This document shows, in pieces, positions 1 through 8,828 of a DNA stretch of 64,000 nucleotides. The DNA lies in assembly GCF_900115345.1 (NCBI RefSeq), contig NZ_FOWC01000006.1:124001-188000 (forward strand), written 5' to 3'. Position numbers and translations under genes: made by a program. The DNA comes from Amycolatopsis rubida. Lineage in GTDB: Bacteria > Actinomycetota > Actinomycetes > Mycobacteriales > Pseudonocardiaceae. The notes beneath the pieces are model-generated. The model saw nothing but the letters and a program-made list of their open reading frames with translations, was not told where the DNA came from and made no database searches. Position 1 is the stretch's first letter. The number at the start of each line of letters is the position of its first letter.

Positions 1-1752
1 ATCAACCGCGACGCCGCCGACGTGACGCTGCCGTCCTCGGTGGTACTGGTCACGGACGGCACCACGGACGGCCCGGCCAAAGAACTGCTGATCTCCCTGG
101 TGAAACAGCACGGAGTCAAGAAGATCAGCACGGGTCCGCAGCGCGGGTTCGTCATCCGGCTCAGCAACGGCGGGGACGCGCCAACGCAGGCGGAGGGCTA
201 TTCGCTCGCTGTGCGGCGCGACGGCGTGACAATCAACGGCCGCGACGGTGCCGGGCAATACTACGGCGTGCAGACGTTGCGGCAGCTGTTTGCCCGAAAT
301 GGACACGGCTGGGCATTGCGCGGTGTCGCGGTACGAGACTGGCCCAACATGGCGCTGCGCGGGTCGATCGAAGGCTTCTACGGTCCACCGTGGACGAACG
401 ACGACCGGGTGCGGCAGATCAAGTTTCTCGGCGAGACCAAGGCGAACACTTACATCTACAGCGCGAAAGACGACGCGTATCTGCGTGCGCAGTGGCGAGA
501 TCCGTATCCGCAGCTGGAGCTGGACGCGCTCGGCCAGCTTGTGCGCACGGCGAACGCGAACCACGTCGACTTCACCTACGCCCTGTCTCCCGGCGTCTCG
601 ATCTGTTTCTCGTCGCCGCGGGATGTCGCCGCGGTGAAAGCGAAATTCCAGGCGGTGTACGACCTCGGCGTGCGTTCGTTCTCGCTGCCGTTCGACGACA
701 TCTCGTACACCAAGTGGAATTGCGCAGGCGACCAGGCGGCGTTCGGCGCACCGGGCCAGGCTGCCGCGGGCAAGGCCCAGGTTTCGTTGCTGAACGAGAT
801 CACCGAGAACTTCGTGCGGACGCACGACGGCGTCCGTCCATTGCAGACGGTTCCGACGGAGTACAGCGATCTCAAGGATTCGCCGTACAAGACGCAGCTG
901 CGGGAGAACCTCGACCCGTCCGTAGTCGTGCAGTGGACCGGCACCGCGGTGGTGCCGCCGAGCGTGACGAACGACGAAGCGCAGCAGGTCTCCACTGTGT
1001 ACGGGCGGAAAGTGTTCCTCTGGGACAACTATCCGGTCAACGATTACGAGCAGTCCGCCGGACGGCTGCTGCTCGCGCCTTACGCACATCGCGAAGCGGG
1101 GCTGGCCCAGTACCTCAACGGGATTGTCTCCAACCCGATGAACCAGGAAGCGGCCAGCGAGGTCGCCGAGTTCGGTGTGGCCGACTTCTCCTGGAACGAC
1201 GCGGGCTACTCGCCGGAGCGCTCATGGCCGCAGGCGCTGGCGCGGCTCGCGGGCGGCGACCGACGCGCGACCGCGGCGCTGAAGGTGTTCGCGGACCTCG
1301 AACACTTGGCACCCGTCTTCGGACCCGCACCGTGGCAGCCTCAGGCACCGGTGCTCGCGGCAACGGTCGCCGATTTCTGGCAGCACTGGAACGCCGGTGA
1401 CCACCGTGCTCTGGGCAGACTGCGCTCGTACGCCGAACAGATCCGCAATGCTCCGACCGTGATCCGGGGCGGGCAGGTGCAGAACGCGTTCGTCAGCGAG
1501 GCCGGCCCGTGGCTGGACGCGACCGCGCTCTGGGGCGAGGCGACGCTGACCCGCCTGGACGCATTGGCCGCAGCCGCCCGCGGTGACGACGCGAAGGCCC
1601 AACGCCTGACCGCAGCCGCGGACGCGCTGGTCAAGCGGGCGGAAGCGGTGAAGACGGGCAACAGCAACCGGTGGGGCGTGCGGCAGGCACTCGTCGGCGA
1701 CGGCGTGCTCGACGCGTTCCTCGTCCAGGTCCGCGCGGCGACGGCCGGCTGA
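1..1752 (+). CDS. GH84-type beta-N-acetylglucosaminidase (5' end outside window)
   Basis: The reading frame is open from the first base, so the start lies upstream; a GTG at 22 is probably internal. The family removes terminal N-acetylglucosamine from glycans or glycoproteins by substrate-assisted catalysis. The motif GSIEGFYGPPWT follows a short N-terminal domain, and FDDIS at 691-705 carries the adjacent aspartates that act as catalytic pair in GH84 enzymes. WDNYPVND downstream is also typical. The C-terminal third is helical and alanine rich. Eleven bases separate it from the GH35 gene, so the two are probably co-transcribed for glycan degradation. The start and any signal peptide cannot be judged. 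Confidence 0.85.
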   Translation: MNRDAADVTLPSSVVLVTDGTTDGPAKELLISLVKQHGVKKISTGPQRGFVIRLSNGGDAPTQAEGYSLAVRRDGVTINGRDGAGQYYGVQTLRQLFARNGHGWALRGVAVRDWPNMALRGSIEGFYGPPWTNDDRVRQIKFLGETKANTYIYSAKDDAYLRAQWRDPYPQLELDALGQLVRTANANHVDFTYALSPGVSICFSSPRDVAAVKAKFQAVYDLGVRSFSLPFDDISYTKWNCAGDQAAFGAPGQAAAGKAQVSLLNEITENFVRTHDGVRPLQTVPTEYSDLKDSPYKTQLRENLDPSVVVQWTGTAVVPPSVTNDEAQQVSTVYGRKVFLWDNYPVNDYEQSAGRLLLAPYAHREAGLAQYLNGIVSNPMNQEAASEVAEFGVADFSWNDAGYSPERSWPQALARLAGGDRRATAALKVFADLEHLAPVFGPAPWQPQAPVLAATVADFWQHWNAGDHRALGRLRSYAEQIRNAPTVIRGGQVQNAFVSEAGPWLDATALWGEATLTRLDALAAAARGDDAKAQRLTAAADALVKRAEAVKTGNSNRWGVRQALVGDGVLDAFLVQVRAATAG

Positions 1753-1763
1753 GCGGGGGAGGG

Positions 1764-3593
1764 ATGGACGTGAGCAGGAGGAGCTTCCTCGGCGGCGCGG
1801 CCGCGGTCGCCGCGAGCACGGTGTTCGCCGGACCGGCGGGCGCGGCGGGCCGCCGCGGGCTGAGCGTGTCCGGCGACCAGTTCTTGCTGGAGGGCAAGCC
1901 ATTCCAGATCGTTTCCGGCGCGATCCACTACTTCCGGCTGCGCCCGGAGCAGTGGCACGACCGGCTGTCGCGGCTCAAAGCGCTGGGCCTCAACACTGTC
2001 GAAACCTATGTGGCCTGGAATTTCCACCAGCCGAAACCCGGCCGGGCCGATTTCCGCGGCGATCGCGACCTCGCGGCCTTCATCCGGCTGGCCGGGGAAC
2101 TCGGTTTCCAGGTCATCGTCCGGCCGAGTCCCTACATCTGCGCGGAATGGGAATTCGGCGGTCTGCCCGCGTGGCTGCTCGCCGACCGGAACATGGAGCT
2201 GCGCTGCGCCGATCCGGCTTACCTCAAGGCGGTCGACGCGTGGTACGACCAGCTGATCCCGCAGCTCGCCCCGCTGGAAGCGCAACACGGCGGGCCGATC
2301 GTGGCCGCGCAGATCGAAAACGAATACGGCAGCTACGGCAACGACACGAGCTATCTCGCGCACTTGCGGGACAGCCTGCGTTCACGCGGAATGACAAGTC
2401 TCCTCTTCGTCGCCGACGGTGCTTCCGAATTCTTCATGCGCTTCGGTGAACTGCCCGCAACATTGGAGGCCGGGACCGGCGACGGCGATCCGGCGCCGAG
2501 CATCGCCGCGCTGAAAGCCTTCCGTCCCGGAGCGCCGGTCATGATGGCCGAGTACTGGGACGGCTGGTTCGACCACTGGGGCGAGCCGCACCACACGACG
2601 GATCCCCGGCACACGGCCGCCCACGTCGATCAGCTGCTGGCGACAGGTGCGTCGGTAAACCTGTACCTGGCCTGCGGCGGCACCAACTACGGATTCACCG
2701 CCGGAGCCAACACCTCCGGTCCGCACTACCAGCCGACGGTGACCAGCTACGACTACGATTCGCCGGTCGGCGAGGCAGGCGACGTCGGCGCGAAGTTCAC
2801 CGCGTTGCAGTCGGTGATCACCAAGTACACCAAGCAACCGCTCGTCCCTCCGCCCGCCCGCTCGCCGCGCCTGCCCGCCCAGTCGGTCGCTCCGTCCGGC
2901 TCAGTGTCCCTTGTGGACTCTCTGCCAGCACTGTCCACAGTGGTCCGCTCGGCGCAACCGGTCGCCATGGAACGGGTGGGCCAGTCGACCGGACTGATCC
3001 ACTACCGCACGACCGTGCAGGGCCCGCATTCCGGCCCGCTGAGCATCCACGGCCTGGCGGACCGCGCGCTGGTGTTCGCCGACGGGGTGCAGCTGGGGAT
3101 CCTGGACCGCAACCGCCCGGACGCGACGCTGGAGCTGAAACTGGAGAAACCGAGGACACGCCTGGACGTCCTGGTCGACACCATGGGCCGGGTGAACTAC
3201 GGCCCGCACCTGGCCGATCGCAAGGGCATCGACGGCTGGGTCGCGATGAACACCCAGCAGAAACTGTTCGGCTGGGAGATCCGCCCGCTGCCCCTGGACG
3301 ACCTGTCCCGGCTGCGGTTCTCCTCCGTCCAGCCTGGAGCCGGCCCGGCTTTCCACCGCGCGACCGCCCTGGTCGCCGAGCCGGCGGACGGTTTCGTCGC
3401 CCTGCCCGGCTGGGAGAAGGGCGTGGTGTGGCTGAACGGTTTCAACCTCGGCCGGTACTGGAAGATCGGGCCGCAGCAGACGCTGTACGCACCGAAGTCG
3501 TTGTGGCGGAAGGGGAAGAACGAACTGGTCGTGCTGGAGATGCACCATCCGGGGACGGCGATCGAAATCCGTCCGGAGGCAGACCTGGGCTGA
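1764..3593 (+). CDS. Secreted GH35 beta-galactosidase
   Basis: A 609-residue exo-beta-galactosidase that cleaves terminal beta-galactose from oligosaccharides. The ATG at 1764 is chosen because it follows a purine-rich GGGGGAGGG site and begins with a twin-arginine type signal (SRRSFLGG then an alanine-rich stretch to about residue 33). The TIM-barrel motifs are intact: IENEYGSYG with acid/base Glu187, and AEYWDGW with nucleophile Glu263. Beta-sandwich domains follow to the C-terminus. Its position just after the GH84 gene suggests joint attack on galactose- and GlcNAc-containing glycans outside the cell. Family assignment is firm; the natural substrate is not known. Confidence 0.9.
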   Translation: MDVSRRSFLGGAAAVAASTVFAGPAGAAGRRGLSVSGDQFLLEGKPFQIVSGAIHYFRLRPEQWHDRLSRLKALGLNTVETYVAWNFHQPKPGRADFRGDRDLAAFIRLAGELGFQVIVRPSPYICAEWEFGGLPAWLLADRNMELRCADPAYLKAVDAWYDQLIPQLAPLEAQHGGPIVAAQIENEYGSYGNDTSYLAHLRDSLRSRGMTSLLFVADGASEFFMRFGELPATLEAGTGDGDPAPSIAALKAFRPGAPVMMAEYWDGWFDHWGEPHHTTDPRHTAAHVDQLLATGASVNLYLACGGTNYGFTAGANTSGPHYQPTVTSYDYDSPVGEAGDVGAKFTALQSVITKYTKQPLVPPPARSPRLPAQSVAPSGSVSLVDSLPALSTVVRSAQPVAMERVGQSTGLIHYRTTVQGPHSGPLSIHGLADRALVFADGVQLGILDRNRPDATLELKLEKPRTRLDVLVDTMGRVNYGPHLADRKGIDGWVAMNTQQKLFGWEIRPLPLDDLSRLRFSSVQPGAGPAFHRATALVAEPADGFVALPGWEKGVVWLNGFNLGRYWKIGPQQTLYAPKSLWRKGKNELVVLEMHHPGTAIEIRPEADLG

Positions 3594-3699
3594 GAGCGAG
3601 CCGTTGCGGCCGATAGCCGGGGATGGCCGCTTGACAACCGGACGAGGCTGGGCGAGGGCGGGGACCTGACCGGGGGCGCTGCTCCGCGGACAGCTCGGT

Positions 3700-4008
3700 C
3701 GTGCTGCGGGCGGGACCCCGCGCAGGCTTCGGCCGGTCGCGGAACAGCTTGGCGCCACGCGGACCACGGCGGATTCGGTGCGGGAACCGCTGGACGTGCT
3801 CGTGCCCGCCGCGACGGGCGGATTGCGGCACGGCGCTGATCGTGGGACCGGCGAAGAAGCAGAGCGCGGCCGAGGAGGTCGCGACGGTGTTGCGGGACCG
3901 GGAAATCGCATGGATTCCGGACGCCGTCGCGAGGAACCCGGAATGGCGGAAGCGGTGTCGAACGCGAAGATCGATGCTGTCGGCGACCCGGCGAATTCGG
4001 TTCTGTGA
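3700..4008 (+). pseudogene. Decayed C-terminal part of a Leu/Val/Glu/Phe dehydrogenase
   Basis: Three frames together read like the NAD-binding end of an amino-acid dehydrogenase. One frame gives LGATRTTADSVREPLDVLVP followed by AATGG; the next gives ALIVGPAKKQSAAEEVATVL and DREIAWIPD; the first frame then resumes with a helix ending at the stop codon 4006-4008. In intact leucine or valine dehydrogenases these segments are contiguous (DVLVPAATGG, AIVGPANNQLA, GI.W.PDYV). At least two frameshifts separate them, and the N-terminal catalytic half was not found between 3594 and 3700. This is a relic with no expected product. Confidence 0.6.
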
Positions 4009-4047
4009 CTCGCTCGCGAACGGGGGCGGGCGGCGCTTGCCCGGACA

Positions 4048-4086
4048 AAGCGCACGCCAAGGCTCCCAGAGCCTTGGCGTGCGCTT
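4048..4086. terminator. 18-bp perfect hairpin, bidirectional terminator
   Basis: Arms at 4048-4065 and 4069-4086 are perfectly complementary around a 3-base loop. The hairpin lies between the decayed dehydrogenase and the end of the small gene at 4101-4256 on the other strand. No U-tract follows, as is common in high-GC actinobacteria. Confidence 0.75.
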
Positions 4087-4100
4087 CCGTAGCCGCGGGG

Positions 4101-4256
4101 TCAGAACCAATGCGCGCGGCCGCCGATGCGGCGTCCGGTCCCGCCGAGCACTGCCAGGATCGCGCCGATCACCACCAGGGCGATCCCGATGCTCCACAAA
4201 ATCTGGATCGAGGTGATGAACCCGATCACGAGCAGAATGACGCCGAGAACAATCAC
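4101..4256 (-). CDS. Small DUF6131-like membrane protein
   Basis: A 51-residue protein starting with GTG at 4256 (MIVLGVILLVIGF...). Two hydrophobic segments, roughly residues 2-15 and 22-42, are separated by a short polar turn, and the tail is basic (GRRIGGRAHWF). This matches the small actinobacterial DUF6131 family, which has no assigned function. The start is supported by a SigB/SigF-type promoter about 55 bases upstream (4312-4336). It probably sits in the inner membrane and is made under stress. The gene is too short for most gene callers. Confidence 0.65.
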   Translation of the reverse strand: MIVLGVILLVIGFITSIQILWSIGIALVVIGAILAVLGGTGRRIGGRAHWF

Positions 4257-4311
4257 GGGGAGAACCTCGTCTTTCTTCTCTCGGTGGGGAATGTGGCGTG
4301 CTCACTCCCGG

Positions 4312-4336
4312 ATACCCTCACTCGGTCGAGTGAAAC
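4312..4336 (-). promoter_or_regulatory. SigB/SigF-type promoter for the DUF6131-like gene
   Basis: Read on the minus strand: GTTT (4336-4333), 15-base spacer, GGGTAT (4317-4312). This is an exact match to the GTTT-N15-GGGTAT form of SigF/SigB stress promoters. It is the best such site in the window. Confidence 0.65.
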
Positions 4337-4509
4337 CTCGACTCGGCGGAGAATTCCGGAGCGGTGAATGTGTCACCGCGTTGAGCGGTTCGCAGGCAGG
4401 AACTAAGGCAAATGGCGCAAGGAAGCGCGCCGCCGCACCCGGACGGGCATCATGGGGTGGTGGCCGGGCCGTCTGCCCGGCAGGAGAGACCGAAGACGGG
4501 ACCGTGCCG

Positions 4510-4881
4510 ATGGACGAGCCGACCGACCCCAGCGCCGACCCGGCGCGCGAGTTCCGCGTCGAGCGGGAGGACCGGCCGCCGGTCGCGGTGCTCACGGTGC
4601 ACGGCGAGGTCGACCTGGTCACCGCGCCGCTGCTGACCGCCGCGGTCGACGAGGCGCTCGACGGGGCTCCGCCAGTGCTGGTGCTGGACCTCGCCGCGGT
4701 GGAATTCCTGGCTTCCGCCGGGCTGACCGCGCTGGTGACGCTGACCGAGCACCGCGCCCGCGGAGCCAGCCTGCGGATCGTCGCGTCCGGCCGGGCGACG
4801 ATGCGGCCCATCCAGCTCACCGGGCTGGAGCAGACCTTGCCGCTGTACCCGACGGTCGAGGCGGCGCTGGCCGGGTCCTGA
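4510..4881 (+). CDS. STAS-domain anti-sigma factor antagonist
   Basis: A 123-residue single STAS domain of the SpoIIAA/RsbV type, which binds an RsbW-like anti-sigma factor and frees the sigma factor. The core VLTVHGEVDLVTAPLL, then VLDLAAVEFLASAGLTALV, is clear. At the usual phosphorylation loop (D-S-S/T-G) the sequence is A-S-A-G, so the normally phosphorylated position seems to be alanine; regulation may differ from classical partner switching. ATG 4510 is preferred; an in-frame GTG at 4504 is an alternative. It lies in the stress island with a second STAS gene (9901) and an RsbW-like gene (13873). Confidence 0.8.
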   Translation: MDEPTDPSADPAREFRVEREDRPPVAVLTVHGEVDLVTAPLLTAAVDEALDGAPPVLVLDLAAVEFLASAGLTALVTLTEHRARGASLRIVASGRATMRPIQLTGLEQTLPLYPTVEAALAGS

Positions 4882-4897
4882 CCCGGAGGGACAGCAC

Positions 4898-4923
4898 GGG
4901 TGAACCCGGCCCCGCCCGGGTAC
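4898..4923 (+). promoter_or_regulatory. Possible SigB-type promoter
   Basis: GGGT (4898-4901), 16-base spacer, GGGTAC (4918-4923). It fits the GnnT-N14/16-GGGTAC form of streptomycete SigB promoters and lies about 75 bases before the gene at 5000. The -35 match is weak evidence in such GC-rich DNA. Confidence 0.4.
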
Positions 4924-4999
4924 CCGGGCGGGAGAAGAGGTTCCGGGGCGGCCGCAGCGCTGGCGCCGCGAGCGGAACAGCCCGTCGAACGAGGAGACC

Positions 5000-5962
5000 A
5001 TGCGCATCGGCTATACCTTGATGACCGAACAGACCGGGCCGCGCGAGCTGGTCGGCTGCGCGATCGCCGCCGAACAGGCCGGATTCGACTTCGCGGCCTG
5101 CAGCGACCACTATTCGCCGTGGCTGGCCGAACAGGGGCACGCGCCGTACGCGTGGAGCGTGCTCGGCGCGGTGGCCCAGGCGACCGGACAGCTCGAACTC
5201 ATGACGCTCGTGACTTGCCCGACGATGCGGTATCACCCGGTGGTGGTCGCGCAGAAGGCCGCGACGGTGCAGTTGCTGTCCGAGGGCCGGTTCACTCTCG
5301 GGCTCGGCGCGGGGGAGAACCTGAACGAACGCGTCGTCGGCATGGGCTGGCCGTCGGTGTCGGTGCGGCACGACCGGCTCGCCGAGGCCGTCCAGATCAT
5401 CGGCGGCCTGTTCGACGGCGGCACGTTCACCTACACCGGACGGCATTACCGGGCCGACGGGGCGAAGCTGTGGGACCTGTCGCCGACACGGGTGCCGATC
5501 GCGATCGCGGTGTCCGGCCCGAAATCGGTGAAGCGGTTCGCGCCGGTGGCCGACGCGATGGTCGCGGTCGAACCGAAAGCGGAGCTGTGCGCGGAATGGG
5601 ATCACGAGCGGGTCGGGCCGCCGACGCGCAAGATCGGGCAGCTGCCGGTCAGCTGGGACGCCGACCGCGGGGCGGCGGTCCGGCGGGCGCACGAGCAGTT
5701 CCGGTGGTTCGGCTCGGGCTGGCCGGTGAACGCCGAACTGCCGGGGCCGCAGGCGTTCGACGCCGCGACGCAGTACGTGCGCGAGGAGGACGTCGCGGCG
5801 GGGATTCCGTGCGGCCCGGACGCCGGGCCCATTGTGGACGCGGCGAAGCAGTTCGCGCGGGCCGGGTTCACGGATCTGGCGCTGGTGCAGATCGGCGGGC
5901 CGGAGCGGCAGCCGGAGTTCATGAAGTTCGCGCGGCAGGAGTTGCTGCCCGCGTTGCGCTAG
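5000..5962 (+). CDS. F420-dependent LLM-class oxidoreductase (TIGR03557-like)
   Basis: A 320-residue TIM-barrel protein of the luciferase-like superfamily. The opening MRIGYTLMTEQTGPRELVG and the segment CSDHYSPWLAEQGHAPYAWS are characteristic of actinobacterial enzymes related to F420-dependent glucose-6-phosphate dehydrogenase. Such proteins move hydride between a substrate and the deazaflavin F420; the substrate here cannot be predicted. The ATG follows an AACGAGGAG site. The gene stands alone between the STAS gene and a convergent baeRF gene, with a possible SigB-type promoter upstream, so a role in redox stress is plausible but not shown. Confidence 0.8.
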   Translation: MRIGYTLMTEQTGPRELVGCAIAAEQAGFDFAACSDHYSPWLAEQGHAPYAWSVLGAVAQATGQLELMTLVTCPTMRYHPVVVAQKAATVQLLSEGRFTLGLGAGENLNERVVGMGWPSVSVRHDRLAEAVQIIGGLFDGGTFTYTGRHYRADGAKLWDLSPTRVPIAIAVSGPKSVKRFAPVADAMVAVEPKAELCAEWDHERVGPPTRKIGQLPVSWDADRGAAVRRAHEQFRWFGSGWPVNAELPGPQAFDAATQYVREEDVAAGIPCGPDAGPIVDAAKQFARAGFTDLALVQIGGPERQPEFMKFARQELLPALR

Positions 5963-5995
5963 CAGTCCGCGAAGGACACCGGGCCCGGCCGCGCG

Positions 5996-7087
5996 TCAGG
6001 GATGCCGCAGCAGCGCCCCGAATCCGTCGGTCAGGTCGAGCCGTTCGTCCATCACCACGACGTCCGCGCCGACCGCCACCGCCGCGTACGGCAGGGCTTC
6101 GTCCGCCCGCCGCCGGGCCGGGTCGGCCACGCCGAGCGCGTCCAACCGGGACTGGGCCACGCCGACCTGAGCCGGTTCGGAACCGGTGTACACACTGGCC
6201 TCGCCGGACTCGCCGACCAGCAGCGTCGCCACATTCGCCTCCGCCAGCGCGGCGGTGACGGCCGGCAATCCGCTGACCGCCAGCGCCGATTCGCGAGCGG
6301 CGTCCGCGCGGAAGCGGTCGGCCAGGTCGTCCAGCTCGCGCAACCGTTGCCCAGTCAGCAATTCGTGCACCGCGCGGTCCAGCTCGGCCCGGCCGGCGCC
6401 GGACGCGCGGCTGCCCGCGTCGACCTCCGCGGCGAGCGAGCGGGCCGGTTCGGGAAGGCGCTCGTGCAGGTCAGTGCGGGCCTGGATTTCGCCGGCCAGA
6501 ACGATCGCCCGCGGCCGCACGCGTTCGGCGGTCTTCGCGATGTGGCCGGCGACTTCCGACAGGTTGTCGCGCGCGGTCTGCTCGGCGTGCGACTGGATGT
6601 CGCGGTGCGCCGGACCGCCGCCGCGGACCTTGTGCACCGGGTGTTCCCGTCCGCGCACGGTCTCGGTTTCCACACTGCCGTCCGGCCGGTGCACCTCGAT
6701 GTCCGCACCGGTCCGGTCGACGAGCACCACCAGATGCGCGGGGGCTTCTTCGAGATGGCTCACGGCCGGCAGGAAGTAGGGCAGTCCGGAGAAACGCGCC
6801 TCCTGCGCCGGCGGCGGAGCCGCGAGCCGCCGGTCGAGCAGGACGCTGCCGTGCGCGGCGACGACGGTGCGCCCGGCCCGGCCGACCGGCGGAGGGCTTT
6901 CCTCCACCGCGCGCAGGACCGCCTCGACGCTCGGCCGGTCCGCGCCCTGGTCCGCGAGCGCGGCCTCGATCTCCTTGAGCCGCAGCCGCAATTGCTTGGC
7001 CGCGTCCTCGGTGTCGTGCGATTCGTCGAAGTGCACCGAGACGAACGGTCCGTCGGTCAGCAGCGCGCGCAGTTCGTGTGTGTCCAT
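5996..7087 (-). CDS. baeRF (Vms1/Rv2629-like) ribosome-associated protein
   Basis: A 363-residue protein that reads like mycobacterial Rv2629 and other bacterial members of the archaeo-eukaryotic release-factor superfamily. The N-terminus carries DGPFVSVHFDESHDTEDAAK, the middle domain has LVVLVDRTGADIEVHRPDG, and the C-terminal L7Ae-like part has VATLLVGE. Relatives act on stalled ribosomes or peptidyl-tRNA, and Rv2629 belongs to the dormancy regulon of M. tuberculosis. It follows the NDH-2 gene with a 34-base gap on the same strand, so both are probably transcribed from the SigB-type site at 8439-8463. The biochemical role in this organism is unknown. Confidence 0.7.
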   Translation of the reverse strand: MDTHELRALLTDGPFVSVHFDESHDTEDAAKQLRLRLKEIEAALADQGADRPSVEAVLRAVEESPPPVGRAGRTVVAAHGSVLLDRRLAAPPPAQEARFSGLPYFLPAVSHLEEAPAHLVVLVDRTGADIEVHRPDGSVETETVRGREHPVHKVRGGGPAHRDIQSHAEQTARDNLSEVAGHIAKTAERVRPRAIVLAGEIQARTDLHERLPEPARSLAAEVDAGSRASGAGRAELDRAVHELLTGQRLRELDDLADRFRADAARESALAVSGLPAVTAALAEANVATLLVGESGEASVYTGSEPAQVGVAQSRLDALGVADPARRRADEALPYAAVAVGADVVVMDERLDLTDGFGALLRHP

Positions 7088-7121
7088 TTCGGATTCTTTC
7101 CTCCCAGCGTTCGGGGCGGCC

Positions 7122-8414
7122 TCACCGGGTCCGCGGCAGCTCGGGCGAGGCGGTGTCCAGCGGCACCTCGCCGGAACGGACGAGTCCCAGCTGGACAGTC
7201 TGCCGCCGGCCCGTCTTTTCCCATGCCCAGTCGGCGGCTGTGCGCAGGCGGTTCCCCGGCAGCGACAGCAGGTGGTATCCGCGAGTCACCAGGCGCGCGG
7301 GAAGGCCCGCCAGCGGGACGTGCAGCGGATTGGCCGCGCCCTGGCCGGACCCGAGGTCGACCGCGAAGCCGAGGTCGTGGTGCCGGTACTTGCGCGCGCG
7401 GCCGGCGCCGAGCGACGCGGCGACGTTGTTCCCGGCCAGTTTCCCTTGCCGCTGAGCGTGTTGTGCGGTCATCGGGGTGGTTTCGCCGGGACGGGTCAGG
7501 TCGGGCACCGCTGCCGCGTCACCGCAGGCGAACACGTCGTCGCGCCCCGGCACGTTCAGCTCCGGCGTGACGACCAGCCGGCCCTTCACGGTTTCCAGGC
7601 CCAGGTCGGAGACCAGCGGATCGGGGCGGACGCCCACGCACCACACGAGCGTGTGCGCCGGGACGGCGTCGCCATTGGTCAGCGTGACGCCTTCGAGGTC
7701 CGCATGGTCGATCGAGGTCTTCATCCGGACCTCGACGCCCCGCTCGCGCAGCACCCGATCGGCGGTGGCGCCGAGCCGGGGGTCCAGTTCGGGCAGTACG
7801 CGTTCGGCGATGTCCAGCAGCAGCCAGCGAATCGGCTGGCCTTCGAGTTCGGGGTGGCGGCGCGCGAGAGCGGCGGTGAAGTCCGGGCCCTGCGCGGCGA
7901 CCTCCGTGCCGGTGTATCCCGCGCCGACGACGACGAACGTGCACCGGGCGTCGCGCTCGGCCTGGTCGTCGGTCGCGGCAGCCAGTTCGATCTGCCGGGT
8001 GACGTGGTCGCGCAGGTACAACGCTTCGGGCAGGCCGCGGAAACCGTGCGCGCACTCGGCGACGCCGGGGATCGGCAGCAGCTTGTTGACGCTGCCCGCG
8101 GCGAGGATCAGCCGGTCGTAGCCCAGCTTTCGCTCGCGGTCTTCGGGGTCGGTGTAGGTCACGGTGCGGGCGTCGAGGTCGGCCGATTCGGCGGTGCCCA
8201 GCGCCAGCCGCACGCCGCGCAGAGTGTCTGGAATGGACACCGCGATGTGCCGGGGGTCGACGATTCCGCTGGCCACCTCCGGCAGCAACGGCAGGTACAG
8301 GAAATAGTCGGTCGGGTTCAGCACGACGATCTCGGCGCGGTCCCCGAGGGTGCGCAGCAGCTTCTTCGCGGCGTGGTATCCGGCGAACCCGCCGCCGACG
8401 ATCACAACTCGCAT
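7122..8414 (-). CDS. ndh: Type II NADH dehydrogenase (FAD-dependent)
   Basis: A 430-residue pyridine nucleotide-disulphide oxidoreductase of the NDH-2 type, oxidising NADH and reducing quinone at the membrane without pumping protons. The ATG at 8414 follows GGAAGGAGG. MRVVIVGGGFAGYHAAKKLL is the FAD-binding Rossmann motif; VVVGAGYTGTEVA is the second (NADH) motif, and FACGDAA closes the FAD site. NDH-2 enzymes are often raised in slow-growing or energy-limited actinobacteria, in keeping with the stress-type promoter upstream and the baeRF gene downstream. Confidence 0.85.
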   Translation of the reverse strand: MRVVIVGGGFAGYHAAKKLLRTLGDRAEIVVLNPTDYFLYLPLLPEVASGIVDPRHIAVSIPDTLRGVRLALGTAESADLDARTVTYTDPEDRERKLGYDRLILAAGSVNKLLPIPGVAECAHGFRGLPEALYLRDHVTRQIELAAATDDQAERDARCTFVVVGAGYTGTEVAAQGPDFTAALARRHPELEGQPIRWLLLDIAERVLPELDPRLGATADRVLRERGVEVRMKTSIDHADLEGVTLTNGDAVPAHTLVWCVGVRPDPLVSDLGLETVKGRLVVTPELNVPGRDDVFACGDAAAVPDLTRPGETTPMTAQHAQRQGKLAGNNVAASLGAGRARKYRHHDLGFAVDLGSGQGAANPLHVPLAGLPARLVTRGYHLLSLPGNRLRTAADWAWEKTGRRQTVQLGLVRSGEVPLDTASPELPRTR

Positions 8415-8438
8415 GGGCGGCCTCCTTCCGCTCGACGG

Positions 8439-8463
8439 GTACCCGGAGCGCGGCCGGGCAATC
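8439..8463 (-). promoter_or_regulatory. Possible SigB-type promoter of ndh-baeRF
   Basis: Minus strand: GATT (8463-8460), 15-base spacer, GGGTAC (8444-8439), about 25 bases before the ndh start. The -10 is exact; the -35 agrees only with GnnT. Confidence 0.45.
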
Positions 8464-8528
8464 GCGCCGGTTTCGCCTCGCCGCGTCCCGGGCATCCGGG
8501 TCCGGTACCCGCTCGCGAGGAGGAGCGC

Positions 8529-8783
8529 ATGCGCAGCGCGATCACCGAAATCGTGGACGCCGACGTCCCGGAGCCGACCGCGTACGACCAGCGGACGCGG
8601 TTCGAACCGTTCCCCGGGCTCACCCGTTTCGGCGAGCAGCATCCCGACGAGCGGATCGCGGGGCGCTCGGGCTCCGGACCGGACCACGCCCGGGTGATCG
8701 CCTGCCACCGGGTGGGCGACCCGGTCGAACAGCGCGGACGCGAAACGGGCTCGTGGCACGGCGACGTCGAATGCCCGAGCTGA
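8529..8783 (+). pseudogene. Internally deleted SRPBCC/cyclase-like gene
   Basis: The frame is open for 84 residues, but the product is a patchwork. MRSAITEIVDADVPEPTAYD matches the first strand and helix of SRPBCC (START-like) proteins; EQHPDERIAGRS then GPDHARVIACHR match the central sheet; EQRGRETGSWHGDV matches the C-terminal tail. In intact relatives these blocks are separated by several tens of residues, so two in-frame deletions have removed much of the hydrophobic cavity. A GTTT-N16-GGGCAT sequence at 8470-8495 may be the remains of a SigB-type promoter. A functional product is unlikely. Confidence 0.6.
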
Positions 8784-8828
8784 CCTGGGAGCGAAGCCCC
8801 TTCAGACCCGTTCAGAGAGGAGAACAGC

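Noticed and set aside
5996..8414. Dormancy (DosR-type) regulon spanning baeRF, USP and Acg-like genes
   Set aside because: The gene types fit, but no near-consensus DosR dyad was seen upstream of 8414 or 57271 by eye; the GGCCC-N7-GGGCC dyad at 57341 is not convincing. A motif scan would be needed.
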